Assembly: GCA_031272615.1 (NCBI GenBank)
Contig: JAISTL010000068.1
Location: 1 to 12,112, forward strand
From: Methylobacteriaceae bacterium
GTDB taxonomy: Bacteria > Pseudomonadota > Alphaproteobacteria > Rhizobiales > Beijerinckiaceae
Direction of reading: 5' to 3'
DNA length: 12,112 bases
The notes under the pieces were generated by a model that saw only the letters and a program-made list of their open reading frames with translations, had not been told where the DNA came from and ran no database searches. Shown here one piece after another: positions 1-6,814 of the stretch. How positions within the stretch are numbered: the first letter of the stretch is position 1; each line of letters opens with the position of its first letter. Both the position numbers and the translations under genes were made by a program.

Positions 1-1
1 C

Positions 2-502
2 ATCGGCGAGGAAGCGCACAAGCGCGGCGTGAACCTCGAAACGGAAATCGGGGTTCTCGGCGGCAGTGAAGGCGGGCTGGAAGCCAAAACCCGGTATACC
101 GACCCGGACGAGGCGGTGCGGTTCAGCCGGGAATGCGGCTGCGACGCGCTGGCGGTCGCCATCGGCAACGCCCACGGCCATTACAAGGTGGAACCGAAGC
201 TGCAGTTTGACGTGCTGGACGCCATCCACCGGCGCATCGACGTGCCGCTGGTGCTGCACGGCGGAACCGGCATTTCCGACGGGGATTTCCAGAAGGCCGT
301 GGCCTACGGCGTGCGCAAGATCAACATTGCCACGGCGATTTTCGACGCCATGGTTCACGGCGCCGACCTCGCCTTGAAATCGGGCGGACGCGACACCACC
401 TATTTCTCTTTGAACGAACAGGCAATCAACTCGGTTTACAACGTCGCCAAGCACTATATCCACGTGTTTTCCGGCGCGGTGGCCCCCAAAGACTCCCAAT
501 GA
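2..502 (+). CDS. Class II ketose-bisphosphate aldolase (3' part; IolJ/GatY/KbaY-like)
   Basis: The gene is cut by the left end of the window; the last 166 codons are present and the frame is open from base 2. Class II aldolases are Zn-dependent cytosolic enzymes that cleave ketose (bis)phosphates to DHAP and an aldehyde. Visible signatures are GNAHGHY and VLHGGTGI, which carry the two downstream Zn-ligand histidines and the phosphate-binding glycines, and KINIAT, the phosphate-binding segment. The Asn-Ile-Ala-Thr form resembles tagatose-type GatY/KbaY enzymes more than Asn-Ile-Asp-Thr fructose-bisphosphate aldolases. The stop overlaps the start of the IolC-like kinase by four bases (ATGA). 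This suggests that it cleaves the kinase product, 6-phospho-5-dehydro-2-deoxygluconate, which is the IolJ reaction. Family assignment is firm; substrate is inferred from context only. Confidence 0.9.
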   Translation: MGEEAHKRGVNLETEIGVLGGSEGGLEAKTRYTDPDEAVRFSRECGCDALAVAIGNAHGHYKVEPKLQFDVLDAIHRRIDVPLVLHGGTGISDGDFQKAVAYGVRKINIATAIFDAMVHGADLALKSGGRDTTYFSLNEQAINSVYNVAKHYIHVFSGAVAPKDSQ

Positions 503-1527
503 GGCATGTCATGGCGATACATTTCGACACTACCCGTCCCCTGGATATCATTCTGCTCGGCCGCGTGGCCGTGGATTTCAACCCGGTGGACATGTACAAA
601 CCCTTGAGCCGGAGCACCACCTACAAAAAATATATCGGCGGTTCCCCGGCCAATATCGCCTTCGGCATGGCGCGGCTCGGCAAGAAATGCGGCTTCTTCG
701 CCCGCGTTTCCGATGATCAGCTGGGGGATTTCGCCATTGAGGAATTCACCCGCGAAGGGATTGACACCTCCCATATCAAGCGCGCCGAGCACGGCGAGAA
801 AATCGGCCTCACCTTCACCGAGGTGTTGGACCCGAACACCAGCAGCATTCTGATGTATCGCAACCAAATCGCCGATTTGGCGCTGCACGTGGACGACATT
901 GACGAAGCCTATATCAAAACCGCCAAGGCGCTGCTGATTTCCGGCACGTCGCTGGCGGAAAGCCCGTCCCGGGAGGCGGCGCTGAAGGCGATCATGCTGG
1001 CGGTGCGCACCGGCACGCCGGTTATTTTCGACATCGATTACCGCGCCTACAACTGGAAGAACCGGGACGAGATGTCGATCTATTATTCCCTGGCCGCCCG
1101 GGAAGCCTGTATCATTCTCGGATCCCGCGAGGAATACGACCTGACGGAGGCGCTGATCAAAGACAAAACCGATGACGCCGGCAGCGCACAGTTCTGGTTC
1201 GGCAAAAAAGCCGAAATCGTTGTCATCAAACACGGCAAGGAGGGCTCCTTCGCCTACACGAAAGACGGCCGGACCTACATGGCCAAACCGTTCCCGGTGG
1301 AACCGATCAAGGGGTTCGGCGGCGGCGACGGGTACGCCTCGGCGTTTCTCTACGGGCTGATGGAAGGGCTGGACATCATGCAGGCGCTGGAACTCGGCAG
1401 CGCCTCGGCGTCGATTCTCGTCGGCAGCCACGGGTGCAGCATATTCATGCCGACGCTTCCCGAACTCAAGGCTTTTATCGCCGAAAAGAAAGCGGCGCAC
1501 GGGGAAATGATATTTGACAAGAGCTGA
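499..1527 (+). CDS. iolC: 5-dehydro-2-deoxygluconokinase, PfkB/ribokinase family
   Basis: This 342-residue protein is the usual length for an IolC kinase, which phosphorylates 5-dehydro-2-deoxy-D-gluconate with ATP in inositol catabolism. The N-terminus has the IolC-type strand PLDIILLGRVAVDFNP. PfkB signature 1 follows as YIGGSPANIAFGMARLG (about residues 49-65). PfkB signature 2 is GFGGGDGYASAFLYGL, with Asp277 as the expected catalytic base; the usual anion-hole GAGD reads GGGD here. The C-terminal segment GSHGCSIFMPTLPEL also fits IolC. ATG at 499 overlaps the aldolase stop (ATGA). ATG at 511 is an alternative start that would remove four residues. Tight coupling with the aldolase indicates one transcript and sequential reactions: kinase, then cleavage to DHAP and malonate semialdehyde. 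Confidence 0.88.
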   Translation: MRHVMAIHFDTTRPLDIILLGRVAVDFNPVDMYKPLSRSTTYKKYIGGSPANIAFGMARLGKKCGFFARVSDDQLGDFAIEEFTREGIDTSHIKRAEHGEKIGLTFTEVLDPNTSSILMYRNQIADLALHVDDIDEAYIKTAKALLISGTSLAESPSREAALKAIMLAVRTGTPVIFDIDYRAYNWKNRDEMSIYYSLAAREACIILGSREEYDLTEALIKDKTDDAGSAQFWFGKKAEIVVIKHGKEGSFAYTKDGRTYMAKPFPVEPIKGFGGGDGYASAFLYGLMEGLDIMQALELGSASASILVGSHGCSIFMPTLPELKAFIAEKKAAHGEMIFDKS

Positions 1528-1538
1528 GCTGACGGGCG

Positions 1539-1576
1539 GCGCCGGTTCCGGCACGATGTTCGCGCCGGCTCCGGCA
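1539..1576 (+). repeat. Two near-identical 15-bp quasi-palindromes, possible operator pair
   Basis: In the 85-base gap between the kinase and the DeoR-type regulator, gcgccggttccggca (1539-1553) recurs as gcgccggctccggca (1562-1576) with one mismatch. Starts are 23 bases apart, about two helical turns. Each copy contains GCCGG-N2-CCGGC dyad symmetry. Placement just before a repressor gene suits an autoregulatory operator, but the GC-rich background makes chance similarity plausible and no good -10 box is visible nearby. Confidence 0.3.
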
Positions 1577-1612
1577 TGGACTGATAACCCGGATGAGAAT
1601 GAAGGACGTGCC

Positions 1613-2386
1613 ATGCGCCCACAACGATTGATGCAGATTGAAGACTACATCCGCAAGGAGAAAACCGTCTCGCTGGAGGCAATCTGCCGGGAATTCAACA
1701 TCTCTTTGAGCACGTTGCGGCGTGATTTGAAAACCATCACCCGCAACGGTTCCTTCGCCAAGGTCTACGGCGGCATCACGCTGGGTTCCGAAACCCTGCG
1801 CCGCCCCTTTGTCGAGCGCCATGTCGACAACCCGGAAGCGAAACGCCTGATCGGCCGCGCCGCTGCCGCCCTGGTGGCCGACGGCGACGTCATTTACATC
1901 GATTCCGGCACCACCACCATGTATATGGCCGATTATCTCGGCGAACGCCAAAACCTGACCGTTCTGACCCACAATTTTGAAGTGATCAGCCGGACGCTGC
2001 CCCATGAAAACATCACGCTGGTGGCTTTGGGCGGCGCCCTGAACCGGCAGGTGCACTCGTTCTTCAGCGAGTCCGCAGTTGCCGACCTGAAACGTTACAA
2101 TATCGCCAAGGCGTTTACCGCAACCGCCGGAATCTCGGAAAAATACGGCGTCACCCACTCGTTTCTGGCGGAATACAGCATCAAGAAAGCGGCGGTGGAC
2201 CACGCGCGCCAGGTGATTCTGCTGGCCGACCACTCGAAGATCGACCGGGTGGCGACCCACACCTATTGCGGGCTTGAAGATATCGACATGCTCATCACCG
2301 ATGAGCCGGTTCCGGAGTCCTTCGCCGCGGCTCTCAGCGAACATCACTGCCGCCTGAAGATTGCCGGAGCGGACGGCGAACAATAA
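1613..2386 (+). CDS. DeoR-family transcriptional repressor, IolR-like
   Basis: The predicted 257-residue protein has the two-part DeoR layout. An N-terminal winged HTH (about residues 5-60: SLEAICREFNISLSTLRRDL, then the AKVYGG wing) precedes a DeoRC sugar-phosphate-binding domain. That domain carries IDSGTTT, TVLTHNFEV, a GG loop, the IAKAFTATAGIS stretch and LLADHSK. Overall similarity, by memory, is strongest to Bacillus IolR, which fits the adjacent iolC. ATG 1613 is chosen because GAAGGA (1601-1606) lies six bases upstream and the protein then starts like other DeoR proteins; a TTG at 1514 would add 33 unlikely residues. It probably represses this operon until a phosphorylated pathway intermediate binds; the effector is not deducible here. 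Confidence 0.88.
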   Translation: MRPQRLMQIEDYIRKEKTVSLEAICREFNISLSTLRRDLKTITRNGSFAKVYGGITLGSETLRRPFVERHVDNPEAKRLIGRAAAALVADGDVIYIDSGTTTMYMADYLGERQNLTVLTHNFEVISRTLPHENITLVALGGALNRQVHSFFSESAVADLKRYNIAKAFTATAGISEKYGVTHSFLAEYSIKKAAVDHARQVILLADHSKIDRVATHTYCGLEDIDMLITDEPVPESFAAALSEHHCRLKIAGADGEQ

Positions 2387-2417
2387 CTCATTGAATTTCA
2401 AGGGAGGGACAACAACC

Positions 2418-4043
2418 ATGGAACTCACACTCGCGGGTCTTGCTGACGCGGAACAGTGGCAAAAGGCCGGATTCATTTTGCCGCGGTACGATGTTGCGGC
2501 GGTGCGCGCCGAAGCGGTGCGGGCGCCGCAATGGCTGCATTTCGGCCCCGGCAATCTGTTCCGGGCGTTTCCGGCGCAATTGCTTCAGGAACTGCTGGAT
2601 CAGGGGCTCATGAGCGGCGGGGTGATCGTGGCCGAAGGGCATGATTATGAAATCATTGATAAAATTTACACCCCCCACGACAATCTCTGTGTGCTGGTGA
2701 CGCTCAGAATCGACGGAGCGTTTGAGCCCGTCATCATCGGCGGCATTGCCGAAGCCCGCAAGCTTGACGCCGCCCATGCCGATTTCGCCCGCCTCAAAGA
2801 GGTGTTCAGCGCTCCCACTTTGCGCATGGCGTCGTTCACCATCACCGAAAAGGGCTACAACCTCGTGCGCGGCGACGGCTCGATGCTGCCGGATGTCGAG
2901 CGGGATTTCGCCGCCGGCCCCGAGGCCCCGTTTTCCTATCTCGGCAAGGTGACGGCGCTGCTCCATGCCCGCTTCCTGGCCGGGGAACTGCCCGTCAGCC
3001 TGGTGAGCATGGACAACTGCTCCCACAACGGCGATCGTCTTTATGACGCCGTCCGCCGGTTCGCCGGGGAATGGAGCGCGCGCGGGCTCGTTGACGCGGC
3101 GTTCCCCGCCTATGTGGACAACCGTGACAAGGTGGGGTTCCCGTGGACCATGATTGACAAAATCACCCCCCGCCCCGATGACGGTGTGGCCGGGCGCCTG
3201 AAGGAGCGCGGCCTCGAAGGGATGGAGGTGATTGTCACCGCGAAGAAAAGCTGGGTGGCGCCCTTCGTCAACGGCGAGGAAATCCGCTATCTGGTGATCG
3301 AAGACTGGTTCCCCAACGGCCGCCTGCCGCTGGACAAGGTCGGCGCGGTCTTCACCGACCGGACGACCGTCGACAAGGTGGAGAAAATGAAGGTCTGCAC
3401 CTGCCTCAACCCGCTGCAGACGGCGCTGGCGATTTTCGGCTGCCTGCTCTCGTACACCGGCATCGCCGCCGAAATGCAGGATGACGACCTGGTACGGCTG
3501 CTGAATATCATCGGCTATGACGAGGGGCTGCCGGTGGTGGTCAATCCCGGGGTCATCGACCCGTGGAAGTTCATCGACGAAACCATGGAGATTCGCCTGC
3601 CCAACCCGTATATTCCCGATACGCCGCAGCGCATCGTCACCGATACCTCGCAGAAGCTGCGGGTACGCTTCGGCGAGACCATCAAGGCCTATCGCGACCG
3701 GGGCATGGACCTGAACACCCTGCGCCTGACGCCGCTGGTACTGGCGGCCTGGTGCCGGTATCTCCTCGGCGTCAACGACTCGGGCGCCGCCTTCGAGCCA
3801 AGCCCCGACCCGCTGTTGGCCGAGGTCTCCGCCCATGTGGCCGGTCTCCGGCTGGGCGACACCGGCCCGTTCCACGACGCGCTCGCACCGCTGCTTGCCG
3901 ATGAGCGGCTGTTCGGCGTCAACCTCTATGACGTCGGGCTGGGCGGGATTGTCGAAACGTATTTCACACAGATGATGGCGGGCCCGGGGGCTGTCCGCGC
4001 CACCCTGCACCAGGCGGTGAAGGCCGGGCGGGCGGAGGGATAA
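2418..4043 (+). CDS. Mannitol dehydrogenase-family polyol/hexuronate oxidoreductase
   Basis: This 541-residue protein belongs to the long-chain NAD(P)-dependent mannitol dehydrogenase/fructuronate reductase family (Mannitol_dh plus Mannitol_dh_C). Visible are the dinucleotide-binding segment WLHFGPGNLFRAF (residues 39-51), the VSMDNCSHNGD motif with the oxyanion-hole Asn200, FPWTMIDKITPRP (241-253), and the catalytic block MKVCTCLNPLQTALAIFG with Lys325 and Asn331. In characterised family members the residue three after this Asn is a catalytic-site His; here it is Gln334. It is longer than typical MtlD (about 380) and slightly longer than UxuB (about 490). ATG 2418 follows a strong AGGGAGGG site at 2401-2408, 31 bases after the regulator stop. 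Substrate is unknown; a polyol or hexuronate feeding the upstream kinase and aldolase is the contextual inference. Confidence 0.85.
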   Translation: MELTLAGLADAEQWQKAGFILPRYDVAAVRAEAVRAPQWLHFGPGNLFRAFPAQLLQELLDQGLMSGGVIVAEGHDYEIIDKIYTPHDNLCVLVTLRIDGAFEPVIIGGIAEARKLDAAHADFARLKEVFSAPTLRMASFTITEKGYNLVRGDGSMLPDVERDFAAGPEAPFSYLGKVTALLHARFLAGELPVSLVSMDNCSHNGDRLYDAVRRFAGEWSARGLVDAAFPAYVDNRDKVGFPWTMIDKITPRPDDGVAGRLKERGLEGMEVIVTAKKSWVAPFVNGEEIRYLVIEDWFPNGRLPLDKVGAVFTDRTTVDKVEKMKVCTCLNPLQTALAIFGCLLSYTGIAAEMQDDDLVRLLNIIGYDEGLPVVVNPGVIDPWKFIDETMEIRLPNPYIPDTPQRIVTDTSQKLRVRFGETIKAYRDRGMDLNTLRLTPLVLAAWCRYLLGVNDSGAAFEPSPDPLLAEVSAHVAGLRLGDTGPFHDALAPLLADERLFGVNLYDVGLGGIVETYFTQMMAGPGAVRATLHQAVKAGRAEG

Positions 4044-4081
4044 GTCCCGGCATCGGTGCGCGGCGGTTGTGCCGTTACGGC

Positions 4082-4112
4082 AAAGGGAAAGGGTGTACCT
4101 TTCCCTTTTTTT
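4082..4112 (+). terminator. Rho-independent terminator of the polyol operon
   Basis: AAAGGGAAAGG (4082-4092) pairs perfectly with CCTTTCCCTTT (4098-4108) around a 5-base loop, followed directly by further T residues to 4112. It sits 38 bases after the oxidoreductase stop and separates the operon from the downstream cassette. Confidence 0.92.
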
Positions 4113-4196
4113 GCCGGCATGATGTGTCGTCGTGATCGGGCCGTGCCGAGACCGCCACCTGATGACAAATTGAACAATCAAACAGCGGAAATCGAT

Positions 4197-4225
4197 TTGC
4201 CTGAGTTCCGAATAGAGACTATATC
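4197..4225 (+). promoter_or_regulatory. Candidate sigma-70 promoter of the two-gene ATPase cassette
   Basis: TTGCCT (4197-4202; 4 of 6 to the -35 consensus) and TATATC (4220-4225; 4 of 6 to the -10 consensus) are separated by exactly 17 bases. It lies after the upstream terminator and about 190 bases before the first cassette gene. Transcription would begin near 4231. A perfect 10-bp palindrome, CCACCGGTGG (4251-4260), just downstream of the predicted start could be an operator. Confidence 0.5.
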
Positions 4226-4417
4226 GGGAGTGCATTGACCCGAGGACCATCCACCGGTGGGCGAAGCGGGTGTAAACACACCGAACCGTAAGCTGCACCG
4301 GTCCCCCGGTATCCCGCTGGACAGCCAAATCAACGCAACCGGCGACAGTGATCGCGCCGTTTGGCTGAGCCGGGGTTGGAATCCCGCGGACGCGCACAGT
4401 TCCGGAAGGAAGAGATA
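4226..4417 (+). other. Long, potentially structured 5' leader of the ATPase cassette
   Basis: I see no supported gene in this stretch. It contains the palindrome CCACCGGTGG (4251-4260), a small hairpin GGTGT-AAAC-ACACC near 4270-4284, and a perfect 8-bp inverted repeat CAGCCAAA (4322-4329)/TTTGGCTG (4360-4367). The last encloses 30 bases with an imperfect GGCGA/TCGC(G)CC inner stem. The ribosome-binding site GGAAGGAAGAG immediately precedes ATG 4418. About 190 bases of leader is long for a bacterial operon, so attenuation or another leader control is possible but unproven. Confidence 0.35.
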
Positions 4418-5626
4418 ATGAAAAGGTATTCTGATCAGGAGCTTTTGGTGTTATTGAATTCTCTCGAATCTGATCGGGTCGAGCGCAAGGAGTCCGTGAA
4501 GGGAGACGTGCCGAAAGCGGCGCGTCAGGCGATTTGCGCCTTTGCCAATGATTTGCCGAATCACAATGAGCCGGGCGTTCTGTTTGTCGGAGCGAAAGAC
4601 AACGGCGAGCCCGCAGGGTTGGCAGTGACGGACCAGCTGCTGCGTACCCTTGCCGACATGAAAAGCGACGGCAATATCCTTCCTCTTCCGGTGTTGTCGG
4701 TTGAGAAACGCACCCTCAAAGGTGCGGAGATGGCGGTGGTAACCGTCATGCCCTCGGATATGCCGCCGGTCAAATACGACGGACGTATTTGGGTTCGCAC
4801 CGGGCCCCGTCGGTCCATCGCCAACGAGCAGGAAGAGCGTATTCTCAATGAAAAAAGAAGATACAAAATTCTTCCCTTTGATATTTATCCGTTTGCTTCC
4901 GCTCACATGACGGATCTCTCGAAATCGGTTTTTGAAAACGACTTTCTTCCCGCGGCATTTGCCGCTGATGTGTTGGAAGCCAACAACCGCACCTATGAAG
5001 AGCGGCTGGCGACGTGCAAGATGATCGTTTCTCCCGAAAACCCCATTCCAACGGTGTTGGGTCTGTTGACTATCGGCAGGAACCCGCAGGACTATCTGCC
5101 GGGGGCATATATACAGTTTTTGCGGATTGCCGGGACCGATTTGGCCGCTCCGGTGGTTGACGAGCTGAAAATCAACGGGACGATTGTTGATATACTGCGG
5201 CGGGCCGAAGAAAAACTCGCGGCCTTCAACCGCGTTGCCGTCGATGTGACATCGGCGCCGAAGCATCGGCTGGATATGCCGTACCCACCCGCGGCGATAC
5301 AACAAATTCTGTATAATGCCGTGCTTCACCGTACCTATGAAAGCACCAACGCGCCTGTCCGGGTTTACTGGTACGATGACAGAATTGAAATCGGCAGCCC
5401 GGGTGGCCCATATGGGAATGTCACCCCTGAAAACTTCGGCAAGCCCGGCATCACCGACTATCGCAACCCGAACATCGGGGATGTATTGAAAACCCTTGGT
5501 TTTATTCAGGCTTTCGGTCGGGGGCTCATGATCGTTCGAACGGAAATGGAGAAAAACGGCAATCCGCCGCCGGATTTTGATGTCAGTCAAAACGCTGTCA
5601 TATGTACACTATGGGGAAAACGATGA
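4418..5626 (+). CDS. AlbA_2 (Schlafen-type) / GHKL ATPase-like protein
   Basis: This 402-residue protein has the COG2865-like architecture. The N-terminal AlbA_2/Schlafen domain (about residues 10-130) shows ESDRVERKES (Glu22, Lys24), AICAFAND, and GVLFVGAKDNGEPAGL. The C-terminal HATPase_c_4 domain (about 285-402) shows LYNAVLHRTY (N-box Asn300, His304), EIGSPGG, and the QAFGRGL glycine turn. AlbA_2 domains are associated with nucleic-acid binding or RNA cleavage, and members are annotated as transcriptional regulators; several sit in defence loci. ATG 4418 is chosen for the strong GGAAGGAAGAG site just upstream; an upstream in-frame ATG at 4361 lies inside the predicted leader stem. Its end overlaps the next gene (ATGA). 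GC is visibly lower than in the flanking operons, suggesting transfer. Domain calls are solid; role is unknown. Confidence 0.82.
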   Translation: MKRYSDQELLVLLNSLESDRVERKESVKGDVPKAARQAICAFANDLPNHNEPGVLFVGAKDNGEPAGLAVTDQLLRTLADMKSDGNILPLPVLSVEKRTLKGAEMAVVTVMPSDMPPVKYDGRIWVRTGPRRSIANEQEERILNEKRRYKILPFDIYPFASAHMTDLSKSVFENDFLPAAFAADVLEANNRTYEERLATCKMIVSPENPIPTVLGLLTIGRNPQDYLPGAYIQFLRIAGTDLAAPVVDELKINGTIVDILRRAEEKLAAFNRVAVDVTSAPKHRLDMPYPPAAIQQILYNAVLHRTYESTNAPVRVYWYDDRIEIGSPGGPYGNVTPENFGKPGITDYRNPNIGDVLKTLGFIQAFGRGLMIVRTEMEKNGNPPPDFDVSQNAVICTLWGKR

Positions 5627-6639
5627 ATTCGCCGGTATTGACGTTTTTCAACAACAGGGGAGGAATAGGTAAAACCGCCCTCGTTTACCACTTGGCGTGG
5701 ATGTATGCGGGTCTCGGCAAGCGGGTGGTGGTTTTGGATCTGGACCCTCAGATGACTTTGACGACGACCTTCCTGGATGAAGAGAAAATCGCGGAAATAT
5801 GGGATAGGGGGGGGCCAGGATCGACAGTTTTCCGGTGCGTCAAACCGCTGACCTATGGCGGTGAGTGCGTTGAACCGGTCCTGCAAAAAGTCACGGCGGG
5901 CCTGTATCTGCTTCCCGGAGATATAGGCCTCTCCGGTTTGGAAGAGGTGTTGTCCGATCACTGGTCAATGAGCTTGGAAAACAATGCGCCTTATCGGTCG
6001 ATGCGCATTCTGGGCTGCTTTCGACCAGTCATGGTGATGGCGGCGCGCTCGGTCGAAGCCGACATCATTCTGGTGGATACCGGCCCGAATCCCGGAGCAG
6101 TCAACCGATCCGTGTTGATATCGACGGATTACCTCACCATTTCGCTCGGAGCCGATTTCGTTTCTCTGCAAAGCTTGGAAAGTCTGGGATACACCTTGTG
6201 GAACTGGAAAAGCGCTTGGCAAAATCGACTGGAGAACCGGAACGTCGACGCCGGAAAAAACGATGACTTCGGGTTTGAGCTTCCGCGGGGGCGGATGCAC
6301 CCTATCGGCTATACCTGCCGGCAATACGGTTTCCGCCTGGAGCGACCAATCACGGCCTACGACAAATGGGCGCGGCGTATCCCCGCGGACTACCGGAAGT
6401 TCGTGTTGAGGGAACAACCTTCCGACGACATTCAACTGGAAGAGGACCCGTATTGCCTGGCGATGATCAAACGGTACTTCAGTTTGATGTGGATGGGGCA
6501 GGAGCGCAGAAAACCCGTTTTCAACCTGACTCCGGCGGATGGAGCAGTTGGCAGTCATGCGCTGGCTGTTCAGGATGCCAGAACAGATTACCGGGCGCTG
6601 GCGGAAACGATAGCTGAAAAGATGGGGGTTCATTTGTGA
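5623..6639 (+). CDS. ParA/MinD-like P-loop ATPase with Arg-variant deviant Walker A
   Basis: This 338-residue protein begins at ATG 5623, overlapping the previous stop as ATGA, with GGGGA five bases upstream; ATGs at 5602 and 5611 would lie inside the upstream gene. The P-loop NRGGIGKT (residues 11-18, Lys17) is of deviant Walker A type, but Arg12 replaces the signature Lys. Walker A' is VVVLDLDPQ (Asp39, Asp41) and Walker B is IILVDTGPN (Asp152). The roughly 140-residue C-terminal part (GRMHPIGYTCRQYGFRLERP, and further on KPVFNLTPADGAVGSHALAVQD) is not typical of plasmid ParA. It resembles, by memory, a widespread chromosomal 'ParA family' group of about 330-350 residues. No ParB or parS is visible, so DNA partition is unlikely. 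It likely works with the AlbA_2 protein. Confidence 0.85.
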   Translation: MNSPVLTFFNNRGGIGKTALVYHLAWMYAGLGKRVVVLDLDPQMTLTTTFLDEEKIAEIWDRGGPGSTVFRCVKPLTYGGECVEPVLQKVTAGLYLLPGDIGLSGLEEVLSDHWSMSLENNAPYRSMRILGCFRPVMVMAARSVEADIILVDTGPNPGAVNRSVLISTDYLTISLGADFVSLQSLESLGYTLWNWKSAWQNRLENRNVDAGKNDDFGFELPRGRMHPIGYTCRQYGFRLERPITAYDKWARRIPADYRKFVLREQPSDDIQLEEDPYCLAMIKRYFSLMWMGQERRKPVFNLTPADGAVGSHALAVQDARTDYRALAETIAEKMGVHL

Positions 6640-6685
6640 GGAAGGGGGGCGACTATTCGACTATCGGGGATGGTCGATGCGCCTG

Positions 6686-6725
6686 ATGCCCGGGCCATCA
6701 CGCGAGAGCGTGGAGATGCGGGCAT
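6686..6725 (+). other. Long hairpin with GAGA tetraloop after the ATPase cassette
   Basis: ATGCCCG (6686-6692) pairs with CGGGCAT (6719-6725), CAT with ATG, and CACGC with GCGTG around a GAGA loop (6704-6707). The two bulges are three-base (GGC and GAG). This gives 15 base pairs in 40 bases, starting 46 bases past the ParA-like stop. There is no T-tract, so it is not a canonical intrinsic terminator; an mRNA-end-protecting or REP-like element is possible. Confidence 0.55.
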
Positions 6726-6751
6726 GCTCCGGATTTGCCGTTCCCGGCTCC

Positions 6752-6779
6752 AAAATAAGAGCGGCCGCAAGGGCCGCTC
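6752..6779 (-). terminator. Intrinsic terminator of the autotransporter, possibly bidirectional
   Basis: GAGCGGCC (6759-6766) and GGCCGCTC (6772-6779) form a perfect 8-bp stem with a 5-base loop. On the minus strand it is followed by TTATTTTG, a usable U-tract, 36 bases past the autotransporter stop. On the plus strand the following sequence (CTGATTGTTGCTGTTT) is moderately T-rich, so it may also stop read-through from the convergent ATPase cassette. Confidence 0.8.
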
Positions 6780-6814
6780 CTGATTGTTGCTGTTTCGACC
6801 CGGGGTTCACGTCT

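Noticed and set aside
1514..1612. TTG at 1514 as start of the DeoR-type regulator, and TTGACA at 1514-1519 as a -35 box
   Set aside because: ATG 1613 has a good ribosome-binding site and fits the family N-terminus. No -10 sequence occurs at the right distance from TTGACA.
4056..4238. Small plus-strand frame of 60 codons between the operon and the cassette
   Set aside because: It runs straight through the intrinsic terminator and the candidate promoter, and lacks a ribosome-binding site and any recognisable similarity.
2388..4397. A 669-codon open frame on the minus strand opposite the oxidoreductase gene, and similar long antisense frames at 454-1614, 1475-2554 and 4451-5590
   Set aside because: They mirror well-supported sense genes, have His/Arg/Gly/Gln-rich composition typical of antisense frames in GC-rich DNA, and show no recognisable domain.
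4368..4400. tRNA-like T-arm (GGGTTGGAATCCC) in the cassette leader, considered as a tRNA fragment or attachment site
   Set aside because: Only three or four stem pairs form, conserved C56 is replaced by G, and no acceptor, D or anticodon arm can be drawn.
5623..6639. Plasmid or chromosome partition function for the ParA-like gene
   Set aside because: No ParB gene or parS-like repeat cluster is present, and the C-terminal part differs from partition ParA proteins.
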